DNA of 64,000 bases from Phenylobacterium deserti. Lineage in GTDB: Bacteria; Pseudomonadota; Alphaproteobacteria; Caulobacterales; Caulobacteraceae. A model generated the notes under the pieces. The model was not told the origin of the DNA, ran no database searches, and saw nothing but the letters and a program-made list of their open reading frames with translations. The stretch lies in NCBI GenBank assembly GCA_943332615.1, contig CALQQB010000009.1, forward strand, positions 27,512 through 91,511. Reading direction: 5' to 3'. Position numbers and translations under genes: made by a program. This document shows, piece by piece, positions 9,339-17,849 of this stretch; the first letter of the stretch is position 1, and every line of letters starts with the position of its first letter.

Positions 9339-9390
9339 ATCCCTCCCTTAATGGGGAGGGACAGGCGGCGAAAGCCGCCAGGGTGGGGAG
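9339..9390. repeat. REP-like inverted repeat, left arm, carrying an RBS
   Basis: 52 bases that match, in reverse complement, the arm at 9455-9506 at all but seven positions. It ends directly at the acyl-CoA synthetase start codon, and read on the minus strand supplies GGGAGGGAT before ATG. It contains an inner hairpin ggcggc-gaaa-gccgcc. Six of the seven differences between arms form three compensatory base-pair changes in that hairpin. Confidence 0.9.
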
Positions 9391-9454
9391 GCCGCGAGCC
9401 GACGCGACATCTCAGCAGGCCCGCCAATCCCAACGGCGTCATTCCGGCCCAGGC

Positions 9455-9506
9455 TTCCCCACCCTGCTCGCTTTCGCGAGCTGTCCCTCCCCATTAAGGG
9501 AGGGAT
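9455..9506. repeat. REP-like inverted repeat, right arm, carrying an RBS
   Basis: Mate of 9339-9390. It ends in gggagggat immediately before the amidase ATG at 9507, so it provides that gene's Shine-Dalgarno. The inner hairpin is gctcgc-tttc-gcgagc: same loop as the other arm once reverse-complemented, different but still paired stem. The 64 bases between the arms contain no gene. Confidence 0.9.
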
Positions 9507-10784
9507 ATGAACGCCGACGACGCCCTCGCCCGCATCCGCCGCTACGATCCCCGCCTGAAGGCCTTCGTGCGGGTGTTCGACCCGCCGTTGATGGGCGAGA
9601 CCGCCGATGGGCCGGTCGTGGCCATCAAGGACCTGTTCGACGTCGAAGGCGTCCCCACCGGCGGCGGCGGCCAGATCCCGCTGGACCCGAGGCCCGTGCG
9701 GCATGCCCTGGTTGTCGAGCGTCTGCTGGAGGCCGGCTGCACCCTCATCGGCAAGACCCACACCGTGGAGTTGGCCTACGGCGGCTGGGGCACGAACCGG
9801 GCCGTTGGCGCCCCCTGGAACCCCTGGGACGCCGCCACGCATCGCGCGCCCGGCGGCTCCTCCTCCGGTTCGGCCGTCGCGGTGGCCGCCGGCCTCTGCG
9901 ACGCGGCGCTGGGCAGCGACACCGGCGGGTCGGTGCGCATCCCGGCCGCCGTCTGCGGCGTGGTCGGCCTGAAGCCCGGCCGCGGCCTGGTCAGCCTGAC
10001 CGGCGTCCACCCGCTCGCGCCGGCCCTGGACACCGTCGGCGTCCTGGCTCGCGACGTCGCCACCGCCGCCCGCGTCCTGGCGATCATCTCCGGCCCCGAC
10101 GGAGCGACCGCCACCCGCGGCCCGTTCGACGCCGAGTCCGCGCTCAAGACCGACGTCAGAGGCAGCCGCCTCGCCGCCATCCCTCTCGACGGCTTGGGCG
10201 AGGTCGATCCGGAGGTCGCCCGCCTCTACCTCGAGGCGCTCGACCGCTTCCGCGCCGCCGGCGTCACCATCGAGATGGTCCAGCCGCCGCAGGCCCTGGA
10301 GGAGTCGTTCACGCCCAACGGCCTGCTGATGGCCGGCGAGGGCTGGCGCATCTGGAAGGATCGCATCCAGCGCCACGGAGAGGTCATGGACCCCTGGATC
10401 GTCCGCCGCTTTGAAGCCGGCCGCGCGGTCTCCGACGAGCGCCTCGCCGAGGTCCATCTGCAGCGCGCGGCGGGCCAGCGGATGTTCCACGCCTGGCTCG
10501 CCGACTGGGACGGCCTGCTTTCGCCCTCCTGCCCGATCCCCGCCCCGCCGCTGGCCGACATCGACGAGACCACCTCCCCGCTCAGCCGCCTGACCCGCGC
10601 CGCCAACTACCTCGACCTGCCGGGGATCAGCGTCCCTTGCGGCCTTACCGACGAGGGCCTTCCCGTCGGCCTCCAGGTCCTCGGTCGACCATGCGACGAG
10701 GCCGCCGTTGTCGCCCTGGGCGCCGCCTACGAGGCCGTCAGCGGCTGGAACGGCCGCAGCCCCGACCTCACGGGTTTCGACTAA
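9507..10784 (+). CDS. Amidase-signature family hydrolase
   Basis: 425 residues with the Ser-cisSer-Lys catalytic machinery: Lys in VVAIKDLFD (about residue 38), the Gly/Ser stretch GGSSSGSAVAVAAGL (about 115-130) and DTGGSVRIPA (about 140), followed by GVVGLKPGRG. Members hydrolyse amides to acid and ammonia; GatA-type glutaminases share the fold but are normally longer and sit with gatB/gatC, absent here. It diverges from the CoA operon across the inverted repeat, so it may supply an acid to the acyl-CoA synthetase (inference). Its stop overlaps the convergent PAP2 gene by 4 bases. Confidence 0.92.
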   Translation: MNADDALARIRRYDPRLKAFVRVFDPPLMGETADGPVVAIKDLFDVEGVPTGGGGQIPLDPRPVRHALVVERLLEAGCTLIGKTHTVELAYGGWGTNRAVGAPWNPWDAATHRAPGGSSSGSAVAVAAGLCDAALGSDTGGSVRIPAAVCGVVGLKPGRGLVSLTGVHPLAPALDTVGVLARDVATAARVLAIISGPDGATATRGPFDAESALKTDVRGSRLAAIPLDGLGEVDPEVARLYLEALDRFRAAGVTIEMVQPPQALEESFTPNGLLMAGEGWRIWKDRIQRHGEVMDPWIVRRFEAGRAVSDERLAEVHLQRAAGQRMFHAWLADWDGLLSPSCPIPAPPLADIDETTSPLSRLTRAANYLDLPGISVPCGLTDEGLPVGLQVLGRPCDEAAVVALGAAYEAVSGWNGRSPDLTGFD

Positions 10785-11491
10785 TCGCCGCGCGCTTGGC
10801 CGCCCATCGCCCGCAGCGCGACCCAGCCCGCCAGCGCCCAGGTCGCTCCCAGGCACCAGCCCGCCAGCACGTCACTGGGCCAGTGGACTCCCAGATAGAC
10901 CCGGCTGAAGCCCACGCCCACCAGCACCAGGCCGGCCAGGGAATAGGCCAGCGCCTTGGTCCGCCGCCGGGTTTCCAGGCTGGCCACCAGCATGGCGAGC
11001 GTCAGGTAGGTGGCGGCCGACAGGGTCGAGTGCCCGCTCGGAAAGCTGCCGGAGTAGACATAGACCTCGTGGGGCACGAGGTCGGGCCGCGGCCGATGGT
11101 AGAATGACTTGGTCGTCTCGCTGGAAATCCAGGCCAGCGCGACCGCGGCAGCCATCACAAGGGCCTGGCGGTGTCGTTTGTGGAACAGGAAGGCCAGCAC
11201 TGCGACGATTGTCACGACGATCACCAAGGTCGTGCCGCCGAGCGCGGTGACGTCGCGCACCGCCTCCTCAAGGCCCTTGGACCCGATCGGATTGTTGGCG
11301 TCGCCGGGCGTACGCAAGAGCAGCAACAGTCGGCGATCGATCGTCAGGGTCTCGCCATCGGCCATCTCGCCGGCGATGTTCAGGAATGCCCACAGCGCGC
11401 CCGCCGCCAAGCCGACACCGGCCAGGACGCCAGCCTCGAAACGTTGCACCAGCCGCCAAAGGCGGCCGCGGGCCGGCGTGTCGTCAGTCAT
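10781..11491 (-). CDS. PAP2-family membrane phosphatase
   Basis: 236 residues with the three-part phosphatase signature: KSFYHRPRPDL (KxxxxxxRP), PSGHS, and SRVYLGVHWPSD (SRxxxxxHxxxD), between about five hydrophobic helices. The sequence fits a lipid phosphatase such as undecaprenyl-diphosphate or phosphatidic acid phosphatase at the inner membrane. The start MTDDTPARGR gives a short cytoplasmic N-terminus. Convergent with the amidase, with a 4-base overlap. Confidence 0.92.
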   Translation of the reverse strand: MTDDTPARGRLWRLVQRFEAGVLAGVGLAAGALWAFLNIAGEMADGETLTIDRRLLLLLRTPGDANNPIGSKGLEEAVRDVTALGGTTLVIVVTIVAVLAFLFHKRHRQALVMAAAVALAWISSETTKSFYHRPRPDLVPHEVYVYSGSFPSGHSTLSAATYLTLAMLVASLETRRRTKALAYSLAGLVLVGVGFSRVYLGVHWPSDVLAGWCLGATWALAGWVALRAMGGQARGD

Positions 11492-11539
11492 TGCTGAAGG
11501 CTAAGGCCGCCCAAAGGTCACCACAATCGGGCAGAAGGC

Positions 11540-11722
11540 TCAGGCAGTTGCGCCGATATCCGCGCCAGCCTGGCGAAACGTGCGCTCGACCGCCGCCTGG
11601 GCGGCAGCCTGGCTCGGGAGGTCGCCATCGGCCACCGTCACACCGTCCTCATCGTAGACGCACCAGCGCCAGCCGTTTTCGGCCTGACTGAGCGAATAAG
11701 CCAACGAGCACATCTCACGCAT
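11540..11722 (-). CDS. Small hypothetical protein, 60 aa
   Basis: The ORF track starts at 11803, but the ATG at 11722 has an excellent GGAG seven bases upstream and gives a compact 60-residue protein (MREMCSLAYSL...). It is acidic to neutral, with a WRWCVYDEDG segment and an Ala/Gln-rich helix near the C-terminus. The middle looks like a short beta-hairpin followed by a helix. There is no signal peptide or membrane segment. I do not recognise the family. Confidence 0.6.
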   Translation of the reverse strand: MREMCSLAYSLSQAENGWRWCVYDEDGVTVADGDLPSQAAAQAAVERTFRQAGADIGATA

Positions 11723-11833
11723 GTCCGTACTCCTACGAGCCCAAGACTGGTTGAACTCGCAGCAAAGCAGGAGGTTTCGCACTGCACAACACGATTCCCG
11801 CATTTGCGAGACGGGTTCGCCTGATGCGCGATT

Positions 11834-12976
11834 TCAGGCGTCGTCCAGAAGGGTCCTGCCCGCGTCGCGCGCAGCGCTGCAACCCGTGAGGATCATGGCC
11901 ACGGCCAGTTCGGCGCGCAGGATGTCCAGCATCCGCGCGACCTGCGGCTGGCCGCCCGCCCCCAGCGCCCAGGCCCAGGCGCGGCCGACGAAAACCGCCT
12001 TCGCCCCCAGCGCCAATGCCTTCAGCACGTCGAGGCCTGAACGCACCCCACCGTCCATGTAGACCTCAAGGTCGCCGCCCACCGCGTCGGCGATCCGCGG
12101 CAGGGCCGCGATCGACGACTTCACCCCATCCAACTGCCGGCCGCCGTGGTTGGACACTACCAGCCCCTGGGCGCCGGCCTTCACTGCAGCCTTGGCGTCC
12201 TCGACGTCCAGCACGCCCTTGATCACGATCGGCCCGTCCCAGTGCTCCCGCACCCAGTCGATATCGGCCCAGGTCACCGAGCGATCGAAGTTCCGCGAGA
12301 TCCAGGCCAGATAGTCGGTGACCTTGCTGCCGCCCTGCACGGCGGCCTGCACATTGCCCAGGCTGTGCGGCTTGCCGCCCATGAACAGATCCCAGGTCCA
12401 GCCGGGGTGCAGCACGCCATCCTTCGCCTGGGTCAGGGCCGTCCGCAGCTTCGTGCCCCCGGTGAAGCCGGACCGCACGTCGCGGTAGCGCGAGCCTGGC
12501 AGCGGCAGATCCACGGTGAACATCAGCACCGGGCACCCGGCCGCCTTCGCCCGGCCCAGCAGCGCTTTCATGTAGCCACGGTCCTTCAGCATGTAGAGCT
12601 GGAACCAGGGCGGCGTCCCCGTCGCGGCGACTTCCTCGATCGAACAGACGCTGACCGTGGAGAGGCAGAAGGGCACGCCCGCCCCGGCCGCCGCCTGCGC
12701 CGCCTGGGTCTCGCCGCGACGGGCGTACATGCCCGCCATCCCCACCGGCGACAGGCCCACCGGCATCTTCATCGTCTGGCCGAGGGTCTCGACGGTCATG
12801 TCGATGGCGCTCATGTCGCGCATCACCCGCTGGCGCAGCGCGATCGCCTCCATGTCGGCTACGTTTCGCCGCAGCGTCTCCTCGGCATAGGAGCCGCCGT
12901 CGATATATTCGAAGAAGATGTGCGGCAGCCGCCGACGCGCCAGCTCGCGAAAGTCCGAGACCGAAGCCGCGCGCAT
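11834..12976 (-). CDS. FMN-dependent alpha-hydroxy-acid dehydrogenase, LldD-like
   Basis: About 380 residues. The TIM-barrel flavoenzyme signature SNHGGRQLDG is near the C-terminus, preceded by VIKGVLDVEDA and followed by YMDGGVRSGLDVLKALALGA (FMN phosphate binding). The N-terminus SVSDFRELARRRLPHIFFEYIDGG is typical of L-lactate dehydrogenase LldD and related mandelate or glycolate oxidases. It would oxidise an L-2-hydroxyacid to the 2-oxoacid. The ATG at 12976 is preferred to the GTG at 13000 because GGAGGG lies nine bases upstream. The exact hydroxyacid is not determinable. Confidence 0.9.
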   Translation of the reverse strand: MRAASVSDFRELARRRLPHIFFEYIDGGSYAEETLRRNVADMEAIALRQRVMRDMSAIDMTVETLGQTMKMPVGLSPVGMAGMYARRGETQAAQAAAGAGVPFCLSTVSVCSIEEVAATGTPPWFQLYMLKDRGYMKALLGRAKAAGCPVLMFTVDLPLPGSRYRDVRSGFTGGTKLRTALTQAKDGVLHPGWTWDLFMGGKPHSLGNVQAAVQGGSKVTDYLAWISRNFDRSVTWADIDWVREHWDGPIVIKGVLDVEDAKAAVKAGAQGLVVSNHGGRQLDGVKSSIAALPRIADAVGGDLEVYMDGGVRSGLDVLKALALGAKAVFVGRAWAWALGAGGQPQVARMLDILRAELAVAMILTGCSAARDAGRTLLDDA

Positions 12977-13036
12977 CTTAAAGAGCCCTCCCCGCCGCAC
13001 GGCTTATGTGAAGCCCGCCGCGACAGGGTGCAAGCG

Positions 13037-13783
13037 TCAGACGGTGGCCGTCGCCGTCGCGGCCGGCGGCGCGGGCGCCCGGTTGAGCGTGATCCAGACC
13101 TGGTAGCCGCGGGCCAACACTTGGCCCTCGCCATCGTAGAGCGCCACGCCGGAGATCTTCTTCCGCCCGCTGGCCTCGATCGGCCAGGCCAGGACGACGT
13201 AGTCCTCACCGGCCCGGACCGGGGCCGTGACCTCGCCGGTCATGGTGCCTAGCAGGCCGCCCGGCCGCCCTTCCGTCTCGATCCAGGCGAAGATGCCGGG
13301 GCAGTCCAGCGCCGCCCACACGATCTCCGAGGCGACCACGCCGCCCGCGTCCGCGAAATCGGCATGCGGGGTCCAGACACAGGCGACCACGCCGGGCGCC
13401 GCGCCTTCCAGCTGGCCGGGCAGGACGCGCAGACCATCCTCGCGGGTCACGCCGCAGGTGAAGCACGGCGGGTGCACCTCTTTCTGGAAGGCGAGGCTGC
13501 GCGCTCCAGCGGCGCGAGCCGCCTCAAGGCTGGGCGCAGGCGGGGGCTCCGGCAGCGCCTGGGTCGCGGGGCCTGCCTGGCCGATCAGCACATCGGCGTC
13601 GCCGGTTAGCGTGTTAACGCCGTCGCGGCTCTGAAGAGCGAGGTCCGTATCCAGCGGCGGCGGCGCCCGCAGCATAGCGGTCACCGGTCCTTCCAGCCCC
13701 TTGGCCAGGACACCGCACACATAGCCGCCGTTGCCAGAATTCGGCGGGCCGCGGAATTGGCGGCCGATCACGATCTTGCTCAA
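13037..13783 (-). CDS. Hotdog-like hypothetical protein, probable TTG start
   Basis: About 248 residues from TTG 13783. The ORF runs to 14059, but that upstream part looks like antisense noise to the gene at 13956. The protein begins (M)SKIVIGRQFRGPPNSGNGGYVCG, a plausible N-terminus. Two hotdog-like halves are suggested: PPNSGNGGYVCG, then WTPHADFADAGGVVASEIVWAALDCPG. Between them lies a CFTCGVTREDGL motif. This resembles thioesterase-like double-hotdog proteins, but no catalytic residue is certain. An alternative start is GTG 13771. The ribosome binding site is weak for both. Confidence 0.6.
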   Translation of the reverse strand: MSKIVIGRQFRGPPNSGNGGYVCGVLAKGLEGPVTAMLRAPPPLDTDLALQSRDGVNTLTGDADVLIGQAGPATQALPEPPPAPSLEAARAAGARSLAFQKEVHPPCFTCGVTREDGLRVLPGQLEGAAPGVVACVWTPHADFADAGGVVASEIVWAALDCPGIFAWIETEGRPGGLLGTMTGEVTAPVRAGEDYVVLAWPIEASGRKKISGVALYDGEGQVLARGYQVWITLNRAPAPPAATATATV

Positions 13784-13955
13784 AATCAAAAGCCCATTTG
13801 GAAATGCATCGAATGAATAGGGGCGCTTTCTCACGCTTCCCTGGCGCCATGGAAGCCAAAAACCGTCATGCCCGTTGGACGTGACCATCGGGCGCGCTAA
13901 AGGGGCTGTAGCAGAGACCGCCGCCAGCGGAATCGGCAGGACCTCTTCGACGGAG

Positions 13956-14294
13956 ATGATGGTGAGCGACCGGATCGAACGACCCTGGGCCCTGATGCGC
14001 CACCACGCGGGCTGGGCCGACGTGTTCCATATCGACAGCGAAGCGTCCGACTCGATCACCGGCTTCTATCCGGACCGCGAAAGCGTCGGCCCGCCGGTGA
14101 CCTATTCCACTCGCGCCGTGCTCGCCCGCTACCTCACGATCGAGGCCGCCCGCGCCGCGCGCGAAGGCGCGGTCTCAGAATGGCGCAAGCATGACGCGGG
14201 CGTGCGTGACGCCGAGGTCGCACTGCGGGCCGCCGAGAAGCTGCGCGAAGACGCCTGGCTCGACTCGCTCCGCGACGCCGCCGTACGCGGCTGA
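13956..14294 (+). CDS. Hypothetical protein, 112 aa
   Basis: From ATG 13956 (ATGATGGTG: two more in-frame starts follow, and GGAG is spaced better for ATG 13959 or GTG 13962). The protein is hydrophilic, with an aromatic N-terminal half (RPWALMRHHAGWADVFHID) and a helical Ala/Arg/Glu-rich C-terminal half that could form a coiled coil. Codon bias matches real genes in the window. Family unknown. The roughly 120 bases to the convergent sugar transferase show no confident gene. Confidence 0.55.
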   Translation: MMVSDRIERPWALMRHHAGWADVFHIDSEASDSITGFYPDRESVGPPVTYSTRAVLARYLTIEAARAAREGAVSEWRKHDAGVRDAEVALRAAEKLREDAWLDSLRDAAVRG

Positions 14295-14414
14295 CGTATC
14301 TTTGACAGGCGCGCGCCCTGCTGAGCCGCCTCGGCCAGCAGGCCGATGCCGTCGGCGTACTTGGCCAGGCGTTCACGCGCCGGCCAGGCGGGGATTCGAA
14401 ACCGTCCTGAAGAC

Positions 14415-14978
14415 TTAGTGGCTGACGCCCCGCCCGGTGACCGCCGCCAGGGCCGTGGCGGCGATGATCCGCAGGTCGAAGGCGAACGACATCCGCTCCA
14501 GATACTCGCGGTCCAGTCGGACTTTTTCCGGGATCGGCAACTCATCCCGGCCGTTGACCTGCGCCCAGCCGGTGACCCCCGGACGCAGTCGCTCCACCCC
14601 GGCTTCGGTGCGCAGGCCGATCAGGTCGGCCTGGCTGTGCAGCGCCGGACGCGGGCCCACCAAGCTCATGTCGCCAGCAAACACGCTCCACAATTGCGGC
14701 AGCTCATCCAGGCTGGAGCGGCGCAGGAACCGGCCCAGCGGCGTGATCCAGCGGCCAGGGTCCTCCAGCAGATGGGTGGCCACGTCTGGCGTGTCGGTCC
14801 GCATGGTGCGAAACTTTGGCATGGCGAAGGCGCGGTTGCCCCGTCCCACCCGCATCGACCAGTGGATCGCCGGTCCCGGGCTGTCGAGCCGCACCGCCAG
14901 CGCAACGCCGAGCAGCAGCGGCCAGCCCACCAGCAGGCCTGCGAAGGACACGGCGATGTCGAAGGCCCGTTTCAGCAC
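14415..14978 (-). CDS. Bacterial sugar transferase (undecaprenyl-phosphate glycosylphosphotransferase)
   Basis: 187 residues, the size of the minimal monotopic PglC-type fold. A reentrant N-terminal helix (FDIAVSFAGLLVGWPLLLGVALAV) precedes the catalytic region with KFRTMRTD, RRSSLDELPQLW (the DE motif), GDMSLVGPRPAL and RPGVTGWAQVNGRD. It transfers a sugar phosphate from a UDP-sugar to undecaprenyl phosphate at the inner membrane, starting a surface glycan. No other glycan genes adjoin it here; the O-antigen ligase lies 41 kb away. Confidence 0.93.
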   Translation of the reverse strand: MLKRAFDIAVSFAGLLVGWPLLLGVALAVRLDSPGPAIHWSMRVGRGNRAFAMPKFRTMRTDTPDVATHLLEDPGRWITPLGRFLRRSSLDELPQLWSVFAGDMSLVGPRPALHSQADLIGLRTEAGVERLRPGVTGWAQVNGRDELPIPEKVRLDREYLERMSFAFDLRIIAATALAAVTGRGVSH

Positions 14979-15015
14979 CGCCTGTTGTTAGCGCCCGCCG
15001 GGCCGATACACCACG

Positions 15016-15615
15016 TCAGGCTTTCGGCGTGGCGGCCTTGCGGGCCTTGGGCTTGGCGGCCGCGAGAGCCTCGGCGGCGGGCGGCTCGAAGCCCAGCGTC
15101 ACCTCGGGTTCGGCCCAATCGTAGGGCGCCGGAGCCGCCTCGATCGGCTCAACCTTGGCCTCCAGGCCAGGTTCCGGAGCCAGTTCAACAACGGCGTCGG
15201 CGACTTCGACCGACGCGGCGGCTTCCACGACGGGCTCTGGCGCCGCCACCGGTTCAGGTTCCGCGACCGACGCGGCTTCAGCCGGGGCGGCGGACGCGGC
15301 GGCCAGGGTCGGGAAGGCATCCGCCACCGGTTCGAGATCGATCGGCCCCGGTTCGGCTTCCGCAAGCACCTCGACCACCTCGTATGGCAGTTCCGCGATG
15401 GCCTCGACCGCCTCAATCAGGGGCTCCAGGGCGGCTGTCGCGGGGGCGAGCATGGCTTCCAGGTTCACCGACCGGGTCCAACGGGTCATCCACCAGTAGG
15501 CGAGCCCGCCGGCGGCGGCGGCTCCGAAGTAGGCCCAGAGGGGCGAGGCTGCGCCCATCATCACCTGCGGCAGCGCGCGGGCCTCGGGGGCTTGCGGGGT
15601 TTCGACGTCGGCCAT
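15016..15615 (-). CDS. Ala/Glu/Pro-rich single-pass membrane protein of unknown function
   Basis: 199 residues from ATG 15615, chosen because AGGAGG sits six bases upstream (the ORF track starts at 15666). One hydrophobic segment around residues 23-42 (PLWAYFGAAAAGGLAYWW) is followed by an Arg-bearing boundary, a long acidic Ala/Glu/Pro/Val-rich region of about 120 residues, and a basic tail (KPKARKAATPKA). The composition suggests an extended spacer. The Lys/Ala tail is reminiscent of phasin or histone-like tails, but I do not assign it. Confidence 0.65.
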   Translation of the reverse strand: MADVETPQAPEARALPQVMMGAASPLWAYFGAAAAGGLAYWWMTRWTRSVNLEAMLAPATAALEPLIEAVEAIAELPYEVVEVLAEAEPGPIDLEPVADAFPTLAAASAAPAEAASVAEPEPVAAPEPVVEAAASVEVADAVVELAPEPGLEAKVEPIEAAPAPYDWAEPEVTLGFEPPAAEALAAAKPKARKAATPKA

Positions 15616-15684
15616 GGGAGACCTCCTGCGGTTCGAGATTGTGCGGTGCAATATAACACCACCCAACGCTTCGCAGTTGCGAAA

Positions 15685-16512
15685 TTATTGTGGCGTCAGT
15701 GCGTAGGCCCGCCCATCCCCGCCGGCGCCCAAGGCCTGCGCGACCCAGCCGCCGATCGCAGCAAATGGCTCGGCCAGGTCCGGCCCGTCCATCAACACCA
15801 GGGCGCAGCCGTTCATCTTCATGGGATCGGCCAGCGGCTTCATCCGACATTCTGCCACCAGCATCGGCGCGGCGACCTCGTCCTCCAGGTCTCGCAGGAA
15901 GGAATCCAGCGTTTCCAGATCCTTGATCGGCAGCCACACCAGCGCCTGCGCCGTTCGGTTCCGCCGACGGAGCGACACCAGGGTCTCAACAATGCGCTCG
16001 TAGTCGTCGGGTTGCTCGAAGGGCGGGTCGATCAGCACCAGCACCCGGCCGTCCCTCGGACACTCCACCACCGCCGTGGCGTAGCCGTCCTTGCACAGGG
16101 TGCGGACGTTCTGCCGGCCTCTCAGAACCCCCCGCAGCGCCTCGTGCTCGTCCGGCCGCAGCTCGCAGGCGATGTAGCGGTCGGCCGTTCGTATCGCCTC
16201 GGCGATCAGCCAGGGCGAGCCCGGATAGCGCTGCACCGCACCTCCGGCGTTCAATCCCGATACGACCTCGATCAGCGGCGCGAACTCCGCCGGCGCATCC
16301 TTGGCCTGCATCAACCGCACAATCCCGGCTTCCGCCTCGCCAGACTTCCGCGCCTCCGGGCCGACCAGGTTGTAGAGCCCGCGCCCCGCGTGGGTGTCGA
16401 TCACCGTCAGTGGCGGCCCCTTGGCGGTCAGCGCCGCCATCAGGCGCAGGAGGGCGGCGTGCTTCACCAGATCGGCGAAGTTCCCGGCATGGAAGGCGTG
16501 GAGATAGTTCAC
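15685..16512 (-). CDS. rlmJ: 23S rRNA m6A2030 methyltransferase RlmJ
   Basis: About 275 residues. It has the RlmJ N-terminal signature NYLHAFHAGNFADLVKH, the SAM-binding motif DTHAGRGLY, and the adenine-methylase catalytic motif DPPF in VLIDPPFEQ. The enzyme methylates N6 of A2030 in 23S rRNA. Homologues begin close to the NYxHxFHAGN motif, so GTG 16512 is preferred over the GTG at 16533. It diverges from the LLM flavoprotein gene. Confidence 0.92.
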   Translation of the reverse strand: MNYLHAFHAGNFADLVKHAALLRLMAALTAKGPPLTVIDTHAGRGLYNLVGPEARKSGEAEAGIVRLMQAKDAPAEFAPLIEVVSGLNAGGAVQRYPGSPWLIAEAIRTADRYIACELRPDEHEALRGVLRGRQNVRTLCKDGYATAVVECPRDGRVLVLIDPPFEQPDDYERIVETLVSLRRRNRTAQALVWLPIKDLETLDSFLRDLEDEVAAPMLVAECRMKPLADPMKMNGCALVLMDGPDLAEPFAAIGGWVAQALGAGGDGRAYALTPQ

Positions 16513-16626
16513 CTGCGCCGCATAGCACGTCACGGCCCGCCAGTGAGACGATCTCGCGGCTGCCCCATGCCTCCGCTAGGGTGATCGCCGATAAGGCGCG
16601 GCGCACGCGCTTTAGGAGGATGCCCC

Positions 16627-17847
16627 ATGTTCGGTCCGCGCCTGCGCTTCGGCGCCTTCATCGCGCCCTTCCACCCAGTGGACGAGAACCCCACCCTGGC
16701 TATCCAGCGTGACCTGGAGCTGGTCCAGCACATGGACAATTTGGGCTTCGAGGAGGCCTGGATCGGCGAGCACCACTCCGCCGGCTACGAGCTGATCGCC
16801 AGCCCCGAGGTGTTCATCGCCGCCGCCGCCGAGCGCACCAAGCACATCCGCCTGGGCACCGGTGTCTCGTCCCTGCCCTACCACCACCCGATGATGCTGG
16901 CCGACCGCATCAACCAGCTCGACCACATGACCCGCGGTCGGGTGATGTTCGGCGTGGGCCCCGGCGCCCTGGTCTCCGACGCCATGATGATGGGCATCCC
17001 GCCCCAGGCCCAGCGCGACCGCATGGACGAGGCGCTGGACGTCCTGGTCAAGCTGATGCGCGGCGAGACGGTGACCCACAAGTCCGACTGGTTCGAACTG
17101 CGCGACGCGCGCCTGCAGATGACGCCCTACTCGCGCCCCTCGGTGGAGTTCGCGGTCGCCAGCCAGGTCTCGCCGACGGGCGCCCGCGCCGCCGGCCGCC
17201 ACGGCCTCGGCCTGCTGTCGATCGGGGCCACGAGCGCCGCCGGGTTCAACGCGCTGGCGTCCAACTGGAACATCGCCAACCAGCTCGCCGCCGATCACGG
17301 CCAGACCATGGACCGCAACGCCTGGCGCCTGGTCGGCCCCATGCACATCGCCGATACCCGGGAACAGGCGATGGAGGACGTGAAGTTCGGGCTGGAGAAG
17401 TGGATCTACTACTTCAAGGAGATCGCCAACCTGCCGATTGTCCCCGACGGGCCCGACCCGGTGAAGGCGCTGATCGACAGCGGCATGGCGGTGATCGGCA
17501 CGCCTGACGACGCCGCCGACCGCATCCAGCAACTGGTCGAAGAGTCCGGCGGCTTCGGCGCCTTCCTGCTGATGGACCACAACTGGGCGCCGTGGGAGGC
17601 CAAGAAGCGGTCCTATGAGCTGATCGCCCGCTACGTCGCGCCGAAGTTCCAGGAGCTGAACTTGAGCCGAAAGGCCTCCATGGACTGGGTCGGCTCCCAC
17701 AAGGCCGAGTTCACCGGCCAGGTCATGGCCGCCATGGGCGCCCGTATCGCCCAGCACATCGCCGAGAAGGGGACCGCTGACATCCCGCCCGAGTTCGCCG
17801 CGATGATGGGCGGCGCGTCGGAACCCGCGAAGGACACCGCGGAATAG
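16627..17847 (+). CDS. LLM-class flavin-dependent oxidoreductase
   Basis: 406 residues of the bacterial luciferase-like monooxygenase family: RLRFGAFIAPFHP at the N-terminus, FEEAWIGEHHSAGYE, LGTGVSSLPYHHPMMLADRINQLDHMTRGR, and GVGPGAL for flavin phosphate. Such enzymes use reduced FMN and oxygen to oxidise organic substrates. A strong AGGAGG precedes the ATG by seven bases. The arylamine N-acetyltransferase gene begins two bases after the stop, so the two are probably one operon for xenobiotic or aromatic amine metabolism (inference). Confidence 0.92.
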   Translation: MFGPRLRFGAFIAPFHPVDENPTLAIQRDLELVQHMDNLGFEEAWIGEHHSAGYELIASPEVFIAAAAERTKHIRLGTGVSSLPYHHPMMLADRINQLDHMTRGRVMFGVGPGALVSDAMMMGIPPQAQRDRMDEALDVLVKLMRGETVTHKSDWFELRDARLQMTPYSRPSVEFAVASQVSPTGARAAGRHGLGLLSIGATSAAGFNALASNWNIANQLAADHGQTMDRNAWRLVGPMHIADTREQAMEDVKFGLEKWIYYFKEIANLPIVPDGPDPVKALIDSGMAVIGTPDDAADRIQQLVEESGGFGAFLLMDHNWAPWEAKKRSYELIARYVAPKFQELNLSRKASMDWVGSHKAEFTGQVMAAMGARIAQHIAEKGTADIPPEFAAMMGGASEPAKDTAE

Positions 17848-17849
17848 TC

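Noticed and set aside
9348-10856. 502-residue minus-strand ORF opposite the amidase
   Set aside because: Gly/Arg/Ala-rich shadow of a clear amidase gene; high-GC third positions keep the antisense frame open.
14346-15656. 436-residue plus-strand ORF
   Set aside because: Antisense to the sugar transferase and the membrane protein gene; Arg/Pro-rich with no domain.
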